DNA of 64,000 nt. It comes from Calditrichia bacterium (GTDB lineage Bacteria; Calditrichota; Calditrichia; RBG-13-44-9; J075). The notes under the pieces are model-generated. The model saw nothing but the letters and a program-made list of their open reading frames with translations, did not search any database and was not told the origin of the DNA. The number at the start of each line of letters is the position of its first letter. Position 1 is the first letter of the stretch. The stretch is from contig JANQQU010000015.1 in assembly GCA_028284905.1 (NCBI GenBank), forward strand, positions 1-64,000. The letters run 5' to 3'. The translations under genes and the position numbers were made by a program. Below are positions 45,671 through 54,460 of this stretch, piece by piece.

Positions 45671-47497
45671 ATGGCATCGAAATGTTTTTTTCAGATTCAT
45701 CGATTTTATCAACCAGATCATTTTCAGAGCGCTTTTGCCTTTGCTAAGTCCTTGAAAACAGCTATCTTCATCCCCATGAAAACTGCAAAGAAAAACAAGA
45801 CTGACGGTGCGAATGATATTTACGATTTACAATCAATCCGCGCCCCTCGCCTGGTTGGCCGCGCGCTGCGAACTTTTACTGCGTTGCTGGAAGGCCCCAC
45901 GGGACGCCTTATTTTCCCAAAACTATTCCGCGATGCTGGCATAACAGCATTACGAGAACAGCATTTTGAAGAGCCGCCCGGCTTTTACCCGGACTGGACT
46001 ACAGGATCTTCTGCAAAAAATGAAAACGTTCCAGCCAAAGAACTTCCCCGAAAAAAGTTCTCGCGCCCTCCGGGCTTTCAAATGCCGACGATCTATGATT
46101 ACCATGATGCCTTCAAAAAAGGTAAAACAACGCCCTCAAAAGTCGCTGAAAATTTATTAAATGCAATCAAAGACAGTGAGCAGTCATCTCCGGCGCTCAA
46201 TGCCTTTATTAGTTATTCCGAGGAACAAATCCTTCAGCAAGCAGCTGCGGCCGACACCCGCTACAAAGAGGGAAACCCCTTAAGTCTGTTGGATGGCGTT
46301 CCGGTAGCGATTAAGGATGAGATGGATCTCTGCCCCTACCCTACCCGGGTTGGCACTGCTTTCCTGGGAGAGTCATTACCAACACAGGATGCAACAACTG
46401 TTGCCCGTCTGCGAACTGCCGGTGCCCTGCTAATCGGTAAAAGCAATATGCACGAAATAGGCATTGGCGTTACCGGTTTAAACAGCAATCATGGCACTGC
46501 AAGAAATCCCTATAATCCCGGACATTATCCCGGCGGCAGCTCCAGTGGCAGCGCAACATCCGTAGCAGCGGGCTTTTGTCCGGTAGCCCTCGGGGCCGAT
46601 GGAGGTGGTTCCGTGCGCATCCCGGCGGCATTTTGCGGCTTATTTGGCCTGAAACCAACCTTTGGGAGAATCAGTGAATATGGCGCGGCGCCCCTGGCCT
46701 GGAGTGTATCCAATATCGGTCCGATTGCCGGCAGTGCCAACGATGCTGCCTATGCCTATGGCATTATTGCCGGTGCAGACCCCGGCGATCCTCATACGCT
46801 GCACCAGCCTTCCCCGACCCTGAAAGGATGGGATAAAACCAATCTAAAAGGACTGAAAATTGGTATTTTCACCCCCTGGTTTAAACATGCAAATGATGAA
46901 GTTGTTAAGTGCTCAGAAGAAATGGTAAAAACGCTGGAGAACTTGGGCGTCGAGTTCATCGATATCACCATTCCGGAGCTGGAGGCTTCCCGGGTGGCAC
47001 ATATTGTTACTATCAGTAGCGAGATGTCCCAGGCGCTGGATCAGTATTATGCACAACATGGACACAAACATGGTTTGGATGTGCGCATTAACCTCGCACT
47101 GGCCCGACGCTTAACCAATCGGGATTATATCAAAGCGCAGCGTGTTCGCACCCGGGTGATGGAAAACTTCCGCAGGGTATTCGAAAACGTTGATGTTATC
47201 CTTACCCCGACAACCGCAATACCGGCGCCGCAAATCCGGAACGATGTATTGCCGGATGGTGAATCCGATCTTGTCAAATTAAACCAAATTACCCGATTTG
47301 CCGGATTTGCTAATTTCACCGGTTTACCAGCGATCAGCTTCCCGGCAGGGTATACTTCAAACGGTTTGCCAGTTGGGGTCCAGGCAATGGGCCCAGCCTG
47401 GAGCGAAAGCCTCCTTCTCCGGCTGGCATTGGCGGCGGAGGCATCAGTCAAGCGTCAAAAACCGCAGGTTTATTATTCGTTATTAGATGTTGAGTAG
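45671..47497 (+). CDS. Amidase-signature hydrolase, FAAH-like
   Basis: 608 residues from ATG 45671 (GCGGA six bases upstream). An alternative ATG at 45776 would remove a poorly conserved-looking 35-residue lead and start at MKTAKKNKTDG; neither choice is certain. The amidase core has the Lys of GVPVAIKDEMD, the Ser-rich signature GGSSSGSATSVAAGF and GADGGGSVRIPAAFCG, which supply the Ser-cisSer-Lys triad, and PGYTSNGLPVGVQAMGP at the end. Length and the N-terminal helical extension resemble fatty-acid amide hydrolases more than GatA. No gatCB genes are near. Divergent from hldD. Confidence 0.9.
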   Translation: MASKCFFQIHRFYQPDHFQSAFAFAKSLKTAIFIPMKTAKKNKTDGANDIYDLQSIRAPRLVGRALRTFTALLEGPTGRLIFPKLFRDAGITALREQHFEEPPGFYPDWTTGSSAKNENVPAKELPRKKFSRPPGFQMPTIYDYHDAFKKGKTTPSKVAENLLNAIKDSEQSSPALNAFISYSEEQILQQAAAADTRYKEGNPLSLLDGVPVAIKDEMDLCPYPTRVGTAFLGESLPTQDATTVARLRTAGALLIGKSNMHEIGIGVTGLNSNHGTARNPYNPGHYPGGSSSGSATSVAAGFCPVALGADGGGSVRIPAAFCGLFGLKPTFGRISEYGAAPLAWSVSNIGPIAGSANDAAYAYGIIAGADPGDPHTLHQPSPTLKGWDKTNLKGLKIGIFTPWFKHANDEVVKCSEEMVKTLENLGVEFIDITIPELEASRVAHIVTISSEMSQALDQYYAQHGHKHGLDVRINLALARRLTNRDYIKAQRVRTRVMENFRRVFENVDVILTPTTAIPAPQIRNDVLPDGESDLVKLNQITRFAGFANFTGLPAISFPAGYTSNGLPVGVQAMGPAWSESLLLRLALAAEASVKRQKPQVYYSLLDVE

Positions 47498-47548
47498 CAA
47501 ACAGTTCGTTTTTTTGCAGGAATATAAATCTGCCTGAGAGGAAAAAAC

Positions 47549-48709
47549 ATGAGATCACGATTCATTTCCCTACTTGCCTTTTTATTCTTTTTTATTAACC
47601 ACGGCCAGGCATCTCCCAGTGATTCTTTGATTAGTAGCTTCTTGTATCAAATCCAGGGTTCGTTAATGTCCGGAAATCCAGATTTATTAAATCAAAGCAT
47701 GGACATGAAGCGGCTGATAGACAAAACCTTCAGTGGCTTACCGGCGCCGCCAGAGATTGAGCTTAGTTTTACAGCTGAAATCGCAGACAATTTTAATCTT
47801 GGCAAGGAAATTACCACTGCAATGGGCGAAGAAGGTCATTACATGGCCCGGCAGTTTATGGTTTCCGGGGACACGATATTTGCCCTGTTTCGTTTTTACA
47901 TGCAGAATGGTGGATTGAATTATCATGAATATGAGATATTCTACGATGATGACGGTAAATTCCGGATCGGCGATGCTTATGTGATGAGCACTGGTGAATA
48001 TCTCAGCGAAACTTTTCGGTTTTTACTAGAGCCGGCATTGCTTACCCACCAATCAATCATGGATGATCTCAGCAAGATTGCCGCAATTATCAAAGGGGAC
48101 CGGCAGGAATACATGCAGGACATGGAAAAAGTTCAGCTGATCCGAAATGAATTCCAAAAAGGCAATTATCAGAAGGCACACGAAATCTACATCGGCATGG
48201 GTGACGAAGCGCGTATGAAAAAAGCGGTTCAACTGATGAACATTAAAACAGTTACCCAGCTTTCCGACAGCCTGACGATCAAATACACCGACATCTACCA
48301 GGAATCCTTTCCCGGAGATCCCAGTCTGCAACTAATGATGATTGACAATTACTTTCTGAAAAAACAATATGACCGGGCCATTAACGCAATCAATGGCTTG
48401 ATGGTGCTAGTTGGCCAGGATGACGGCCATTTGGAAAATATGAAAGCACAAATTCACCTGGTTGCCGGCAACAGTGAAAAGTTTGTGGAACATGCCCGCG
48501 CTGCGATACAATTAGAGCCCTGGCTTCCCGATCCATACTTCTCTCTGATCCAATTCCACATTGCTGTAAAAGATTATGATATCGTCGTCGAGTTAATGAA
48601 ACTATTAGAAAAGGAAGCATCGATTACTTTTTCTGAAGAGAATCTGAAGGCGAACGATACCTTCAAGGGTTTATTGTCGTCCGAAGCCTATAAAAAATGG
48701 CGCCCGTAA
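47549..48709 (+). CDS. Exported protein with C-terminal TPR-like helices
   Basis: 386 residues. A signal peptide (ISLLAFLFFFINHGQAS) is followed by an alpha/beta N-terminal region (about 25-190: ARQFMVSGDTIFALFRFYM, NYHEYEIFYDDDGKFRIGDAYV) and helical repeats to the end. Those repeats have TPR-like spacing (GNYQKAHEIYIGMGD, KKQYDRAINAINGLMVL, LVAGNSEKFVEHARAAIQLEPWLPDPYFSLIQFHIAV). No catalytic motif is seen. It lies 51 bp after the amidase gene. The function is unknown; a protein-protein adaptor of the periplasm is the best guess. Confidence 0.8.
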   Translation: MRSRFISLLAFLFFFINHGQASPSDSLISSFLYQIQGSLMSGNPDLLNQSMDMKRLIDKTFSGLPAPPEIELSFTAEIADNFNLGKEITTAMGEEGHYMARQFMVSGDTIFALFRFYMQNGGLNYHEYEIFYDDDGKFRIGDAYVMSTGEYLSETFRFLLEPALLTHQSIMDDLSKIAAIIKGDRQEYMQDMEKVQLIRNEFQKGNYQKAHEIYIGMGDEARMKKAVQLMNIKTVTQLSDSLTIKYTDIYQESFPGDPSLQLMMIDNYFLKKQYDRAINAINGLMVLVGQDDGHLENMKAQIHLVAGNSEKFVEHARAAIQLEPWLPDPYFSLIQFHIAVKDYDIVVELMKLLEKEASITFSEENLKANDTFKGLLSSEAYKKWRP

Positions 48710-48762
48710 GACAGCGGTGCCACCTTGATTGCTCCTTGCGAGGTGCCCGGAAAATCGCTAAG

Positions 48763-48785
48763 TTTCCCCGGAATTAACCGGGAAA
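48763..48785 (+). promoter_or_regulatory. Hairpin overlapping the cmoA ribosome-binding site
   Basis: TTTCCCCGG (48763-48771) pairs with CCGGGAAA (48778-48785), one base bulged, around AATTAA. The 3' arm contains the GGGA that would act as the cmoA Shine-Dalgarno. A partial direct copy of the arm (CCGGAAAATCG) lies at 48747-48757. It could modulate cmoA translation or end the preceding transcript. Confidence 0.35.
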
Positions 48786-48791
48786 ATCGAT

Positions 48792-49532
48792 ATGGGAAAC
48801 AAAGCATCCGCAGCGGACAACATTTATGCTGAGCGTATTCGCGAGATCAGCAAATTTCAGTTCGACGAAACCGTCGTCAGCGTTTTTCCGGACATGATCC
48901 GCCGCTCGGTTCCTGGCTATGCGGCAATTATATCGATGATTGGCATACTGGCCGAGAAGCATGCCACGCCGGGCAGTAATTGTTACGATCTTGGTTGTTC
49001 GTTAGGCGCTGCGACCCTCTCCATGCGTCATCATATTCCTCACAAAGATTGCCGGATTATCGGCATTGATAATTCTCCGGCGATGATCGATCACTGCCGG
49101 AAAATTATTGCCGGGGACGATGCCGGCATAGCGGTATCATTGCGTTGTGAAGATTTACGGCAAACTTCAATAGAAAACGCTTCCATGGTCGTGCTCAATT
49201 TTACCCTGCAATTTATTGAACCGGCAGACCGGGAAAAAATTCTCGACAAAATATATGCCGGCATGCGGCCCGGAGCGGTATTGGTGCTGTCAGAAAAAAT
49301 TGCATTTGCAGATCCCCATCTTGATGCACTCTACATAGAAATGCACCACCATTTTAAGCGGGCAAACGGCTACAGCGACCTGGAAATCAGCCAGAAACGA
49401 ACCGCCCTGGAAAATGTATTGCTGCCGGAAACCCTTGAGACTCACCAGGAGCGAATATCCGGCGCAGGGTTTCGCCATAGTGATGTCTGGTTTCAATGTT
49501 TTAACTTCGTCTCTATTCTGGCCATAAAGTAA
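48792..49532 (+). CDS. cmoA: Carboxy-S-adenosyl-L-methionine synthase
   Basis: 246 residues, the usual length. The Rossmann SAM site is CYDLGCSLGAATLSMR, followed by IIGIDNSPAMIDHC. Family features include FDETVVSVFPDMIRRSVPGYAAIISMIGILA at the N-terminus and NFTLQFIEPADRE with SEKIAFADPHLD. CmoA turns SAM and prephenate into carboxy-SAM, the donor used by CmoB. The partner gene follows after six bases, so the two form a clear pair. Confidence 0.95.
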   Translation: MGNKASAADNIYAERIREISKFQFDETVVSVFPDMIRRSVPGYAAIISMIGILAEKHATPGSNCYDLGCSLGAATLSMRHHIPHKDCRIIGIDNSPAMIDHCRKIIAGDDAGIAVSLRCEDLRQTSIENASMVVLNFTLQFIEPADREKILDKIYAGMRPGAVLVLSEKIAFADPHLDALYIEMHHHFKRANGYSDLEISQKRTALENVLLPETLETHQERISGAGFRHSDVWFQCFNFVSILAIK

Positions 49533-49538
49533 AGAAAG

Positions 49539-50537
49539 ATGCTTCCGAGAATGAATTTCCCCTGGCAATCATATTATCATTCAATGTTTCCCCAACTCGC
49601 AGAAACGGAAATGGCGAAATGGGCGGATCAATTACAGGATGATCTGCAGCTATTTTTTGATCGATGCAATCACGGCGATCTTCCCGAATGGCAGGAAATA
49701 CTCAATCAATTACCGAAAATTCCTCCAGTAGAGGTTTTAATAAACCAGGATACCATTCAGGTAAACAGCGCCGATCCTAATCTTTTCGAGCAGCAGAAAA
49801 TAGAACATCTCTTCAGACAACTCATCCCCTGGCGAAAAGGCCCTTACCGAATTCATGATGTATTCATCGACACCGAGTGGCGTTCCGACTGGAAATGGCA
49901 GCGTCTGGAAAACCATATACAACCATTGAAAGACAAAACGGTATTGGATGTTGGCTGTGGTAGTGGCTATCACTGTTGGCGTATGGCCGGGGCAGGCGCC
50001 AGGCTGGTAATAGGCGTCGACCCCTATCTGCTCTTTCTCATTCAGTTTTTTGCGATCCGGCATTATTTGGAAAAAGACAATGTTCACCTACTCCCTTTCC
50101 CACTGGAAGCTTTGCCGCATCAATTATTATCATTTGACACGATTTTTTCCATGGGGGTGCTCTATCATCGCCGTTCCCCTATGGATCACCTGCGTGAACT
50201 TTATAGCAGTCTTCGCCCTGGTGGTGAGCTGGTTCTGGAAACCCTGGTTGTTGACGGTGATAAAAACACCGTTCTGGTGCCGGAAGACCGGTATGCCGGA
50301 ATGCGCAACGTCTGGTTTCTACCGTCACCAGATGCACTGGCCGGCTGGATCAAACGTTGTGGATTTAGCAATGTTCGATTGCTCGACTGCAATGAGACCT
50401 CGATAGAAGAACAACGAAGTACTTCCTGGATGCCTCATCACTCCTTAACTGACCAACTCGATCCCGCAGACAAGCGCCGAACAAAAGAAGGCTTGCCACG
50501 CCCTCTGCGTGCCATTTTTTTGGCATCGCGCCCCTGA
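49539..50537 (+). CDS. cmoB: tRNA U34 carboxymethyltransferase
   Basis: 332 residues. The C-terminal two-thirds are a SAM-type methyltransferase with VLDVGCGSGYHCWRMAGAGA, GVDPYLLFLIQFFAI, FSMGVLYHRRSP and the CmoB-specific ends VPEDRYAGMRNVWFLPS and RSTSWMPHHSLTDQLDP. The N-terminal part (DTEWRSDWKWQRL, FRQLIPWRKGPY) also fits. CmoB uses carboxy-SAM to carboxymethylate 5-hydroxyuridine at the tRNA wobble position, giving uridine 5-oxyacetic acid. An ATG at 49551 is also possible. The cmoAB pair is best known from Gammaproteobacteria, so its presence here is worth checking. Confidence 0.95.
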   Translation: MLPRMNFPWQSYYHSMFPQLAETEMAKWADQLQDDLQLFFDRCNHGDLPEWQEILNQLPKIPPVEVLINQDTIQVNSADPNLFEQQKIEHLFRQLIPWRKGPYRIHDVFIDTEWRSDWKWQRLENHIQPLKDKTVLDVGCGSGYHCWRMAGAGARLVIGVDPYLLFLIQFFAIRHYLEKDNVHLLPFPLEALPHQLLSFDTIFSMGVLYHRRSPMDHLRELYSSLRPGGELVLETLVVDGDKNTVLVPEDRYAGMRNVWFLPSPDALAGWIKRCGFSNVRLLDCNETSIEEQRSTSWMPHHSLTDQLDPADKRRTKEGLPRPLRAIFLASRP

Positions 50538-50544
50538 TGTGGCT

Positions 50545-50577
50545 TTTCAAAATGGAATTTCAAATTTCATTTTGAAA
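50545..50577 (+). terminator. Hairpin after cmoB
   Basis: TTTCAAAATG (50545-50554) is complementary to CATTTTGAAA (50568-50577), followed by an AT-rich stretch. Possible terminator of the cmo operon; the stem is AT-rich and the U-tract is poor. Confidence 0.4.
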
Positions 50578-50797
50578 TATTTCGTTCCACTTTTTTGAAA
50601 CAAGCTGTTTCAGAAATATCCTTCCAGCGGAACATTCTCCTCATAAACAATTGTTTTAATGAAACTTACAAGCAAACACTCTTCACATCTTTTTTTCCTT
50701 CTCATTTTTTCCAGACTTGGCATAGCAATTGTTATCGAGAGCGTGATTGTAATTTGCAGTTAGTCATCTTTTAAAATTTATTGTCAAGGAGTTAAAA

Positions 50798-51283
50798 ATG
50801 TTCAAGCAATTACTAATGTTCTTTCTCGTGATGATGCTCGCCGTAGCGACAGTTGGATGTAGTGAAGAATCAACCGAACCGACCCCGACAACTGGCACAA
50901 TTTCCGGTAAAATTACTTTTGACGGTACCTGGCCGACGACTGGTAATGTTCAAGTATCTGTATATACCACTGTCGCGCCTCCGGCATATGTGCCGGCAGG
51001 CCCTCCGGAGCAATCCAGCGATCCGATTGCAGAAGGAACCGAGTATAATTTTTCCTTTGAAGGGTTGGATTTCAGTTCATATGCGGCAGTGTTTGTAAGC
51101 TGGAGAGATCCCGCGAACCCCGCTGGTGCATTGTTGCTTGGTATGTATCAGGCAGATGCCTCCAATTCCGGAATGAATGCTTTCGGCCTGCCAGTGGCAG
51201 AACCCACTGCAATTACGCTCAGTGCAGACAATGCCGATGTCAGCAATATTGACATTAAAGCTGATTTCAATTTGCTGCCGTAA
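50798..51283 (+). CDS. Predicted lipoprotein with an SGKIT-type Ig-like fold
   Basis: 161 residues with AAGGAGTTAAAA before the ATG. The leader KQLLMFFLVMMLAVATVGC is a lipoprotein signal with Cys as the probable lipidated residue. After a Thr/Pro linker (EEPTPTTG-like), TISGKITFDGTWPTTGNVQVSVYTT suggests a carboxypeptidase-regulatory or Ig-like beta-sandwich. A terminator lies between it and the TonB receptor 130 bp downstream, so cotranscription would need read-through. It may be an accessory surface lipoprotein of that receptor, which is inference from proximity. Confidence 0.75.
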   Translation: MFKQLLMFFLVMMLAVATVGCSEESTEPTPTTGTISGKITFDGTWPTTGNVQVSVYTTVAPPAYVPAGPPEQSSDPIAEGTEYNFSFEGLDFSSYAAVFVSWRDPANPAGALLLGMYQADASNSGMNAFGLPVAEPTAITLSADNADVSNIDIKADFNLLP

Positions 51284-51354
51284 GTTTTATAAAATCTCTG
51301 ATTTTTAGAGCATAAATTTGCCGCTTAATATATTGGCTTCACTTTCACAATTAA

Positions 51355-51388
51355 ACCGGTAACAACGAAGTTTGTTACCGGTGTTTTT
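51355..51388 (+). terminator. Intrinsic terminator before the second TonB receptor
   Basis: ACCGGTAACAA (51355-51365) and TTGTTACCGGT (51372-51382) form a perfect 11-bp stem with a six-base loop, then GTTTTTC. It sits only 26 bp before the receptor start at 51414, which allows an attenuation role as well as termination of the lipoprotein transcript. Confidence 0.75.
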
Positions 51389-51413
51389 CAATTTTTGCAG
51401 GAAACTTCTTATT

Positions 51414-53708
51414 ATGCGTGACAGCAGAATTTCGACCTTCGACAACATTTACCTTCAATCAATCATCATTCTCTTTTTCGCATCATTGCCAATATTTTCT
51501 CAGAATTACTCCGCTAGCACTGAAGCAGGTGGGGTTGTATCCGGTCAGATCTATGATGCAGATTCCATGTCACCACTGGATAATGTCGCGGTATACCTGG
51601 ATAGCATTCGCCTGGGAAGTACCTCTGGCGCTGATGGGAAATTCGTTATTCAATTTATTCCGGAAGGTAGCTATTTACTGATTGTCGAACGACTGGGGTA
51701 TGAAATTTTTCAGGAAAGAATTCAGGTTGAACGCGGGAAATTACTTTCGCGAAGAATTGCATTGAAGGGCACTGAGATCCAGGGACAAGCCGTTTTAGTT
51801 TCCGCTGCCCGTAAAGAGCAAACCGCGCAAATGGCACCGGCCAGTGTGACGATTCTTCAATCAAAAGATTTGGAAATACGTCCGATTACCACATTCGATC
51901 AGGCATTGGAATCTGTGCCGGGGCTTTCAGTTTACCGCTCTGCCGGAGTTTCGGTGCAAAGCCTCTCCATCCGCGGCAGTTCCGACGTGGCCGGAGGTGG
52001 CGTCGGCAATCGAGTTTTGTTGATGATCGACGGGCGGCCGGCACTGACATCTGATGCCGGAGGCGCATACTGGAGTTTGGTTCCTACGAACTTCATCGAG
52101 CGGGTTGAAGTTGTAAAGGGCGCTTTTTCCAGCCTCTACGGCTCCTCAGCCATGGGTGGGGTGATCAATGTCATCACCCGAAAGCCTTTGTACCGGTCCC
52201 GCACAACGATTGATGCCAAGGCCGGCTTCTTCCAAAAAGCACCTGCAGACATTCGATATACGGAAGAGACGCCATTACAAAATGAGCTGGAAGTTAGCCA
52301 CTCCGGCGTTACCGGGAGATTCAGCTATCTCTTAAATGCCAGCCGGAAATTCTCCGATGGGCATGCCGAGCAAACCGCTTTCGAGTTTTATAATTTTTTT
52401 AGCAAACTGCTCTATAACTTCAAATATAACCGCAATCTGGAATTAACTCTTGGTGGCGGCTATGCGGAGAACGATTATCCACATAGCTGGTTAAATTCCA
52501 TCCAGCCATTAAGTGTTCGTGAAGGATATACAGACGATCGACAGGTAAAACGCCAGCTAAATTTTGATTTACATTACTGGGCAGTACCAAACACCAATGT
52601 TAAATACTCCTCCCGCTTTTATTACTACCGCAATGCCGCCCGCTCATTTTTTAATGAGAGTGATCCTGATTTAACCCTCGCCGGCAATGAACCTTTCGGC
52701 ACAAAAACCATTATTGATGGAGATAAATTCGGGAATATTTCCCAGTTTGACATCTATTTGAATGATCGTAATTACCTGATTGCCGGAGTAGATTTGCAAT
52801 TGGATAAAGTTGTTTCTTCTCCGGACACCATTCTCTACGGCAATCGACAGGTAAATAATGTCGCCTTTTATCTACAAAATGAGACGCAACTGAGTGATCG
52901 CTTTACTGCCACGCTGGGACTGCGCTACGATCAAAACCATTTAGTTAGCGGAAAAACGTTGCGACAGGTTAGTCCAAAATTGTCATTTGTTTATCATCCC
53001 CACGATCGCTTTACTGTCCGCACATTGTTTGGGCAGGCATTTCGGGCGCCGACCATTGCAGAACGCTTTTTCCAGGTGGAACTCGGGGGCAGCACGCTGT
53101 TTAAACCGAATCCGGAATTGGAAGCAGAACGCATGGACATCTCCCTCGAAGCAGGTTTCCGCTGGCAGATTAGTGATGATGCCGATATTGATGTTGCTGC
53201 TTTCCGCTACCATTATAAAGACATGATTTACTGGGTAGATATCGCCCAGGAAGAGCAGGTTTCTTTCCCATATTTTCAGGTTCGGAATCTGAACAGTGCT
53301 CTCCTGCAAGGGGGAGAGTTTGTCTTTACTTATCGCCTGGGGGATTTTTTTCAGAGTGCTTTCAATTATACTTATCTGTTTGCCCGGGACGAATCTCCTG
53401 ATCGGGAAGATGATGTGCTCGCCTATCGCCCAAAACATACTTTTCATTTTACCGGGGATTTTTTCTGGAAACGTTTTATTCTCAATGTGAATGGCAGATT
53501 TCGCAGTAACATCGATGAAGTCTTCCTCTATCCGCTGCAGGCCCCGGAAGCGTTTTTTACCACAAATGGAAAGATGACCTTTAATGCCGCCAACAATCTG
53601 CGCTTTTCCTTAACGGTCAATAATATTTTGAACAATGACTATGAGGAATTGGCCCGTTATCGAATGCCCGGAAGAAATTTCATTTTCGGCACCCAATTCA
53701 GTTTCTAG
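51414..53708 (+). CDS. TonB-dependent receptor (plug plus 22-strand barrel)
   Basis: I chose ATG 51414 over an upstream in-frame start at 51372, which would add a poor leader and overlap the terminator; AGGAA lies about 11 bases upstream. An exported leader (IYLQSIIILFFASLPIFSQ) is followed by a carboxypeptidase-regulatory domain (GVVSGQIYDADSMSPLDNVAVYLD). The plug has RPITTFDQALESVPGLSV, LSIRGSSDVAGGGVGNRVLLMIDGRP and VEVVKGAFSSLYGSSAMGGVINVITRKP. The barrel ends in a typical YRMPGRNFIFGTQFSF with a final Phe. It resembles siderophore or cobalamin receptors (BtuB/FepA group) more than the Oar type; the substrate is unknown. Confidence 0.93.
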   Translation: MRDSRISTFDNIYLQSIIILFFASLPIFSQNYSASTEAGGVVSGQIYDADSMSPLDNVAVYLDSIRLGSTSGADGKFVIQFIPEGSYLLIVERLGYEIFQERIQVERGKLLSRRIALKGTEIQGQAVLVSAARKEQTAQMAPASVTILQSKDLEIRPITTFDQALESVPGLSVYRSAGVSVQSLSIRGSSDVAGGGVGNRVLLMIDGRPALTSDAGGAYWSLVPTNFIERVEVVKGAFSSLYGSSAMGGVINVITRKPLYRSRTTIDAKAGFFQKAPADIRYTEETPLQNELEVSHSGVTGRFSYLLNASRKFSDGHAEQTAFEFYNFFSKLLYNFKYNRNLELTLGGGYAENDYPHSWLNSIQPLSVREGYTDDRQVKRQLNFDLHYWAVPNTNVKYSSRFYYYRNAARSFFNESDPDLTLAGNEPFGTKTIIDGDKFGNISQFDIYLNDRNYLIAGVDLQLDKVVSSPDTILYGNRQVNNVAFYLQNETQLSDRFTATLGLRYDQNHLVSGKTLRQVSPKLSFVYHPHDRFTVRTLFGQAFRAPTIAERFFQVELGGSTLFKPNPELEAERMDISLEAGFRWQISDDADIDVAAFRYHYKDMIYWVDIAQEEQVSFPYFQVRNLNSALLQGGEFVFTYRLGDFFQSAFNYTYLFARDESPDREDDVLAYRPKHTFHFTGDFFWKRFILNVNGRFRSNIDEVFLYPLQAPEAFFTTNGKMTFNAANNLRFSLTVNNILNNDYEELARYRMPGRNFIFGTQFSF

Positions 53709-53829
53709 TATTTATCTGGCAAAGAACTTACTTCAATCATTCGACTTGGATTTTAAGCAAATTCATGATAAACTGGCTGATTATTTTTTAAGGGATCGTT
53801 TATTTTTTAGCCGGAATAATGGAGTTGAT

Positions 53830-54450
53830 ATGGATTGGATTGAGATTGTCGGGTATACAGGATCGGTGCTGGTAGCGGTTTCGCTAACGATGAATAATAT
53901 CTGGCGTTTACGTTGGATAAATCTTTTTGGCGCCGGCACTTTCGCGATTTATGGATTGTTGACAAAAACTTACCCGGTTTTCGCCTTAAACGGATTTATC
54001 GTTGCGATTGATGTTTACTATCTTTTTAAAATGTCCCGCGAGAAGGATTTTTTTACTCTGGAAAGTGTAGCTGCTGATAGTTTGTTTCTGAAAAAGTTCC
54101 TCGATTATCATGCCTCGGATATTCAAAGTTTTTTCCCGGGATTTAGCAAAGAATTATTAACAAATGCCGAATGCATTTTTGTCTTACGCAACCTGTTGCC
54201 GGTAGGCGTTTTTGCATATACCGTGGATGTGCCCGGGCACGCAACAATTTTAATGGACTACGTTCGCCCGGAATATCGCGATTTTAAGAACGCTCATTTT
54301 TTATATCAACAGCATTCGGAAGTGTTTAGCGAGAACGGTATTCATACCCTTGTCGCAGATAGTGAAGTGAAGGCACATCAACAATATCTGCGCAAGCTAG
54401 GTTTTGAAGCGGATTTTTCCCGGGAAATTCATTTCATCAAAAAGCTTTGA
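53830..54450 (+). CDS. YgjV-like membrane protein fused to an acyltransferase-like domain
   Basis: ATG 53830, with GGAG five bases upstream, gives 206 residues. A longer reading from 53635 overlaps the TonB receptor and has no support. Residues about 5-75 have three hydrophobic helices (VGYTGSVLVAVSLTMNNIWRL, WINLFGAGTFAIYGLL, VFALNGFIVAIDVYYLFKM) that resemble the YgjV inner-membrane family. The rest (about 85-206) is soluble and looks like an N-acetyltransferase fold without the canonical acetyl-CoA loop, ending SEVKAHQQYLRKLGFEADF, a GNAT-like helix and strand. The function is unknown. Confidence 0.7.
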   Translation: MDWIEIVGYTGSVLVAVSLTMNNIWRLRWINLFGAGTFAIYGLLTKTYPVFALNGFIVAIDVYYLFKMSREKDFFTLESVAADSLFLKKFLDYHASDIQSFFPGFSKELLTNAECIFVLRNLLPVGVFAYTVDVPGHATILMDYVRPEYRDFKNAHFLYQQHSEVFSENGIHTLVADSEVKAHQQYLRKLGFEADFSREIHFIKKL

Positions 54451-54460
54451 TGATTCGCTA

